A stretch of DNA of 18,779 bases from an uncultured Gammaproteobacteria bacterium (lineage in GTDB: Bacteria; Pseudomonadota; Gammaproteobacteria; Pseudomonadales; Pseudohongiellaceae), in the NCBI GenBank assembly GCA_903889815.1, contig CAISYX010000316.1:1-18779 (forward strand), given 5' to 3'. The position numbers were made by a program, and so were the translations under genes. This document shows positions 15,846 through 18,779 of this stretch, in pieces; the first letter of the stretch is position 1, and every line of letters starts with the position of its first letter. The notes under the pieces were generated by a model. It worked only from the letters and a program-made list of their open reading frames with translations. It did not search any database and was not told the DNA's origin.

Positions 15846-16595
15846 ATGGAACATACAATGGAACATTACAACCCGAAGCCGGACCTGCTCGCTGGCCGAA
15901 CAATCCTGGTCACTGGCGCCGGCGACGGACTTGGCAAGGCCGCGGCGCTGAGCTTCGCCGAGCATGGCGCCACCGTGATACTGCTGGGAAAAACCCAGTC
16001 CAAACTGGAATCGCTGTATGACGAGATCGTCGCCAAGGGTCTGCCGGAGCCTGTCATTCATCCGATGAACCTGCATACGGCCGTCGAAGAGGAATACAAG
16101 GTGCTCGGCGACTCAATTCTTGAGCAGTTTGGACGCCTGGACGGCATTCTTCACAGCGCTGGCGTTCTGGGCCCCCGCACGCCCATTCAGTTCTATGCTG
16201 CCGAGTCATGGATGAAAGTGATGCAGGTCAACGTCAATGCCGCATTCCTCCTCTGCAAGACGCTGATGCCCGCATTGCAGGCATCGCCCGACGCCAGCAT
16301 TGCCTTTACGTCATCCAGCGTTGGTCGCAAGGGCCGGGCCTACTGGGGCGGTTACTCCGTCAGCAAGTTTGCGGTTGAAGGCCTGATGCAGGTACTTGCC
16401 GACGAGCTGCGGCAGACGAGCGCCATCCGCGTCAACAGTATTGATCCGGGCGCCACGCGCACCAACATGCGCAAGGAAGCCTATCCGGCAGAGGACCCGA
16501 ATACCCTGGTCACTCCACAGGAAAGAATGGGCCTGTACCTCTATCTTATGGGGAGCGACAGCAAGGGCATCACGGGACAGGCTTTGCACGCATGA
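15846..16595 (+). CDS. yciK: YciK-family short-chain dehydrogenase/reductase
   Basis: A 249-residue classical SDR. It has the NAD(P)-binding TGAGDGLG (23-30), HSAGVLG (103-109, in the place of the NAG motif), catalytic Ser around 157 (TSSSVGRKG) and YSVSK (170-174). YciK-like proteins are common next to mupP/ubiG, but their physiological substrate is not established and I assign none. Two in-frame starts lie four codons apart, at 15846 and 15858. Both sit in a direct repeat of ATGGAACAT and neither has a strong Shine-Dalgarno, so the exact N terminus is uncertain. It is the last gene before the inverted-repeat-rich spacer. Confidence 0.88.
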   Translation: MEHTMEHYNPKPDLLAGRTILVTGAGDGLGKAAALSFAEHGATVILLGKTQSKLESLYDEIVAKGLPEPVIHPMNLHTAVEEEYKVLGDSILEQFGRLDGILHSAGVLGPRTPIQFYAAESWMKVMQVNVNAAFLLCKTLMPALQASPDASIAFTSSSVGRKGRAYWGGYSVSKFAVEGLMQVLADELRQTSAIRVNSIDPGATRTNMRKEAYPAEDPNTLVTPQERMGLYLYLMGSDSKGITGQALHA

Positions 16596-16605
16596 ACGGA
16601 CAAAT

Positions 16606-16625
16606 CGCGTCAGAAATATGACGCG
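16606..16625. repeat. Inverted repeat just after yciK
   Basis: CGCGTCA (16606-16612) and TGACGCG (16619-16625) form a perfect 7-bp inverted repeat around six A/T-rich bases, eleven bases past the yciK stop. No T run follows it in the plus direction. It could be a hairpin or a dimeric protein-binding site. Confidence 0.6.
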
Positions 16626-16658
16626 AAACGCTGCGACAACGCCGGCAAATCGACAATA

Positions 16659-16687
16659 ATTGCCGCTCCCAATCCAGGAGCGGCAAT
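16659..16687 (+). terminator. 11-bp perfect hairpin, probable end of the mtaD-yciK transcript
   Basis: ATTGCCGCTCC (16659-16669) pairs perfectly with GGAGCGGCAAT (16677-16687) around a 7-base loop. The stem is strong and lies about 64 bases after yciK, between two sets of genes. It lacks the T-tract of a textbook terminator (CGCTCC follows), so it may instead be a REP-like element or a transcript-stabilising hairpin. Confidence 0.5.
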
Positions 16688-16741
16688 CGCTCCCCGTCAC
16701 AGCATGCTCGACATTACCCGCCTTGAAATCCGCAACCCATT

Positions 16742-16761
16742 GAATAAAAAGCTTTTTATTC
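16742..16761. promoter_or_regulatory. Perfect 20-bp palindrome upstream of the GGDEF genes, candidate operator
   Basis: GAATAAAAAG is followed at once by its reverse complement, with no loop, which suits a dimeric DNA-binding protein better than an RNA hairpin. A TTGAAA at 16723-16728 with TAAAAA at 16745-16750 (16-base spacing) is a possible but poor promoter, whose -10 would lie inside the palindrome. It lies 115 bases before the first GGDEF start. Confidence 0.45.
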
Positions 16762-16832
16762 TCAAACCTCAGGGTTGGCATGATACTGGCTTTAGCTCCT
16801 CGGCAGGCATCAATCAGGATGCTCGCTGCAAT

Positions 16833-16853
16833 TGTCTGCCGCTTTTGCAGACA
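16833..16853 (+). promoter_or_regulatory. Leader hairpin just upstream of the GGDEF gene ribosome binding site
   Basis: TGTCTGC (16833-16839) pairs with GCAGACA (16847-16853) around CGCTTTT. The stem ends nine bases before AGGAG (16863-16867), so in mRNA it would stand right beside the ribosome landing site. I do not recognise a c-di-GMP riboswitch consensus around it. Confidence 0.4.
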
Positions 16854-16876
16854 CATGGACTCAGGAGCTTCAAACA

Positions 16877-17800
16877 ATGGCTACGCCACTGCAAACCTCG
16901 AACACGATAGACTTCAACAGCGCCAGAATCAGTCTGACCAAACCTCAGATCACGCCAAACGAAGTCGCGCGAGAGAATTACAGCGAGCGGCGTTATCGGA
17001 TGGCCGCCAGCCTGCAGACCACTCTGGACATCGAACAACTTCTGCATCTGTTCCTTGCAGATCTGAAGCCAAGCGTGGAACTGGACGGCCTTCAATACAT
17101 CAACGAAACCCAGCAACTGCAGATTGTGTCCGGCAGAAAGGCCTCGCACAGCTGTGGATATCGCCTGATTACAGCGAACGACCATCTTGGGGAAATCGTC
17201 TTCTATCGCAATACCCGTTTCTCTGACCAGAACCTGCAAGCCATCGAAGTCATGCTGAGCGCGCTGATCTGCCCGCTGCGCAACGCGCTGACCTACCGCG
17301 ATGCATTGATGGCCTCCCTGACCGACCCGCTGACCGGCGCCGGCAATCGCATTGCCATGGACCATGCGCTGGAGCGTGAACTCAATCTGGCGCGCCGCTT
17401 CAAGCAACCCATGTCCTTGCTGGTACTGGATATCGACAAGTTCAAAGTAATCAACGACACCCTCGGACACAGCGCAGGCGATGCGGTGTTGCGGCAGATT
17501 GTCAGCGCCGTGGTGCGCATCAACCGCAATACCGACCTGACGTTCCGTTACGGTGGCGACGAGCTGGTAGTACTGCTCAACCGCACAAACGCTGAAGGCG
17601 CCCTCGTGATTGCCGAACGTTTGCGCAAGGCAATTGAAAGCATGGAAATCATTGTTGGAGAAGAAAGCATCACCACGACTGTCAGCATAGGCGTAACGTC
17701 CTTTGTCAATCAGGATACTGCCGAGAGCATGTTCAACCGTGCAGACAAGGCGCTTTATCTGATCAAAAGTGCTGGTGGCAACAAGGCCATCGGACTCTGA
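16877..17800 (+). CDS. GGDEF-domain diguanylate cyclase with N-terminal GAF-like sensory domain
   Basis: A 307-residue soluble protein with no membrane segment. Residues about 35-142 look like a GAF-type domain, with a conserved HSCGYRLIT at 91-99. The GGDEF domain follows, with DPLTGAGNR (150-158), DIDKFKVINDTLGH (185-198), GDAVLR (201-206) and the signature GGDEL (226-230). The metal Asp185 and guanine-binding Asn193 and Asp202 are all present. The inhibitory I-site RNTD (217-220) lies five residues before the signature. It should therefore make c-di-GMP from two GTP with product inhibition, though Leu replaces the usual Phe. Length and location near mupP/yciK recall PA3177 of P. aeruginosa (from memory, not checked). 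The ATG at 16877 has AGGAG nine bases upstream; the frame is open to 16832. Confidence 0.88.
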   Translation: MATPLQTSNTIDFNSARISLTKPQITPNEVARENYSERRYRMAASLQTTLDIEQLLHLFLADLKPSVELDGLQYINETQQLQIVSGRKASHSCGYRLITANDHLGEIVFYRNTRFSDQNLQAIEVMLSALICPLRNALTYRDALMASLTDPLTGAGNRIAMDHALERELNLARRFKQPMSLLVLDIDKFKVINDTLGHSAGDAVLRQIVSAVVRINRNTDLTFRYGGDELVVLLNRTNAEGALVIAERLRKAIESMEIIVGEESITTTVSIGVTSFVNQDTAESMFNRADKALYLIKSAGGNKAIGL

Positions 17801-17842
17801 CACGTCGAACTCAAACCAGAAAGAGCAATCAAGGGGTAAATC

Positions 17843-18763
17843 ATGGTCGTCTCCGTAAGTGCAAATCTGCATTCCGAGGCCAGTACCGACAAGACCAGGG
17901 CCATCATTCAGACGGATGCATTCAGTGGCGAGAAACTCGACCTGAAGATTCAGCTGGGCGAAGTGCTGCAGACATCGCTGGACCTGAACATGCTGCTGAA
18001 GCTGTTTCTGGAAAAAGTGAGTACTGTGGTGCGACTGGATGGCATTCACTACTCGAATGAAGATCTCGGGATTGAAGCGTCCATCGCCAAGCAGGCGACG
18101 CACAGCTGCGGCTACCGGCTCATCACCAGCGAGGACAAACTGGGTGAGGTGATTTTCAAGCGCGGCAAGAAGTTCATTAAAAAAGAACTGAGCATTCTTG
18201 AAACACTGCTTTCCACTCTGATCTATCCGCTGCGCAATGCATTGCGCTTCAGCATGGCGGTGCGCAGTGCGTTCATGGACCCCCTCACAGGCGCGGGCAA
18301 TTCCCGCTTCCTGCCACAGACGCTGGAGAGAGAAATCGATCTGGCCAAGCGCCACAATCAGCCACTCAGTGTGTTGATGGTGGAAGTGGATGGTTTCCGC
18401 AAACTTCTTGACCAGCATGGCCTGGGAAATGCGGAGCGGGTTCTGCGCGAGCTGGCAACCAGTCTCAGCAAGTGGTCTCGAACAACGGATGCAGTATTCA
18501 GAAACAATGGCGATCAGTTCATGCTGATTCTCAGCAATACTGACAAGGTGGGCGCCAATGTCATCGCTCGGCGCATTCAGGAAGGCGCGACAGCCATCTG
18601 CTCCGTTGCCGCAGACAATTCCACGGCAGTAACGGAGTCGCTGTCCCTGAGCCAGGGACTGGCAGTAATGACCGGCACAGACTCCAGCACCAGTCTGCTG
18701 GAACGTGCAGCCAAGGCACTCGCCAGCGCCAGAAAGCGCGGCGGAAACCTGATTCACAACTGA
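17843..18763 (+). CDS. Degenerate GGDEF protein retaining the RxxD I-site, putative c-di-GMP receptor
   Basis: A 306-residue paralogue of the preceding gene, similar along its whole length: TSLDLNMLLKLFLEKV (44-59), THSCGYRLIT (86-95), YPLRNAL (128-134) and DPLTGAGNSR (146-155). The catalytic site is lost. The signature is NGDQF (222-226) instead of GGDEL, the metal Asp is Glu181, and the guanine-binding Asn and Asp are Leu189 and Glu198. The RTTD I-site (213-216) keeps the same five-residue distance to the signature. Such proteins usually bind c-di-GMP without making it, so a receptor or regulatory-partner role is inferred. The gap from the first gene is 42 bases with AAGGGG six bases before the ATG, so the two are probably co-transcribed. 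The stop lies 16 bases before the window end. Confidence 0.85.
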   Translation: MVVSVSANLHSEASTDKTRAIIQTDAFSGEKLDLKIQLGEVLQTSLDLNMLLKLFLEKVSTVVRLDGIHYSNEDLGIEASIAKQATHSCGYRLITSEDKLGEVIFKRGKKFIKKELSILETLLSTLIYPLRNALRFSMAVRSAFMDPLTGAGNSRFLPQTLEREIDLAKRHNQPLSVLMVEVDGFRKLLDQHGLGNAERVLRELATSLSKWSRTTDAVFRNNGDQFMLILSNTDKVGANVIARRIQEGATAICSVAADNSTAVTESLSLSQGLAVMTGTDSSTSLLERAAKALASARKRGGNLIHN

Positions 18764-18779
18764 ACTGTCTCAGCGCCGC

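Noticed and set aside
16596..16876. A c-di-GMP (GEMM) riboswitch in the GGDEF leader
   Set aside because: The leader has hairpins, but I could not find the conserved GEMM core sequence. The hairpins are reported without that name.
16814..18757. A 647-codon open frame on the minus strand across both GGDEF genes
   Set aside because: It is antisense to two clearly recognisable paralogous genes. Its protein is rich in His, Gln and Cys with no domain. It is open only because of the codon bias of the sense genes, and it has no ribosome site or conserved start.

Overview
This is chromosomal DNA from a gammaproteobacterium. Gene content and order resemble the Pseudomonas gyrA-cmk-rpsA-ihfB neighbourhood and the adjoining mtaD-ubiG-mupP-SDR block, with the wbpL/wbpM end of a surface-polysaccharide locus on the other side. 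The exact genus cannot be read from the sequence. By eye the left half is near 50% GC or a little below and the gyrA-to-end part is richer; I did not compute this. Apart from the intergenic spacers, almost everything is coding. I see no insertion sequence, prophage, CRISPR array or rRNA gene.

Layout. A tRNA-Asn(GUU) opens the window, followed on the plus strand by an exported cyclophilin-type peptidyl-prolyl isomerase. From 935 to 12818 every gene lies on the minus strand. In transcription order these are gyrA, pheA (prephenate dehydratase without chorismate mutase), a tyrA-cmk gene fusion, rpsA, ihfB, an intrinsic terminator, lapA, pyrF, a secreted comEA-like protein, a second intrinsic terminator, then wbpL and wbpM, which are translationally coupled. 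From 13041 to the end all genes are on the plus strand. A tight, overlapping operon (mtaD, ubiG, mupP, yciK-like SDR) is followed by a 281-base spacer full of inverted repeats and then a tandem pair of GGDEF-family genes.

How the genes work together. The minus-strand block is mainly housekeeping: DNA supercoiling, Phe and Tyr synthesis, CMP phosphorylation, ribosomal protein S1, IHF and UMP synthesis. It ends in a very short remnant or minimal version of an O-antigen-type locus, consisting of the lipid-carrier sugar-phosphate transferase and the UDP-sugar 4,6-dehydratase. The plus-strand block pairs a methyltransferase of ubiquinone synthesis with an enzyme that deaminates S-adenosylhomocysteine/methylthioadenosine, and adds a murein-recycling phosphatase.

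Most notable observations. (1) Prephenate dehydrogenase is fused directly to cytidylate kinase, in a region where serC, hisC and aroA of the usual order are absent. (2) A diguanylate cyclase-like gene is followed by a paralogue whose active site is destroyed but whose RxxD inhibitory site is kept at identical spacing, which suggests a synthase/c-di-GMP-receptor pair. (3) The leader upstream of that pair carries an unusual set of symmetric elements. (4) The GyrA-box of GyrA has Met where Lys/Arg is expected.
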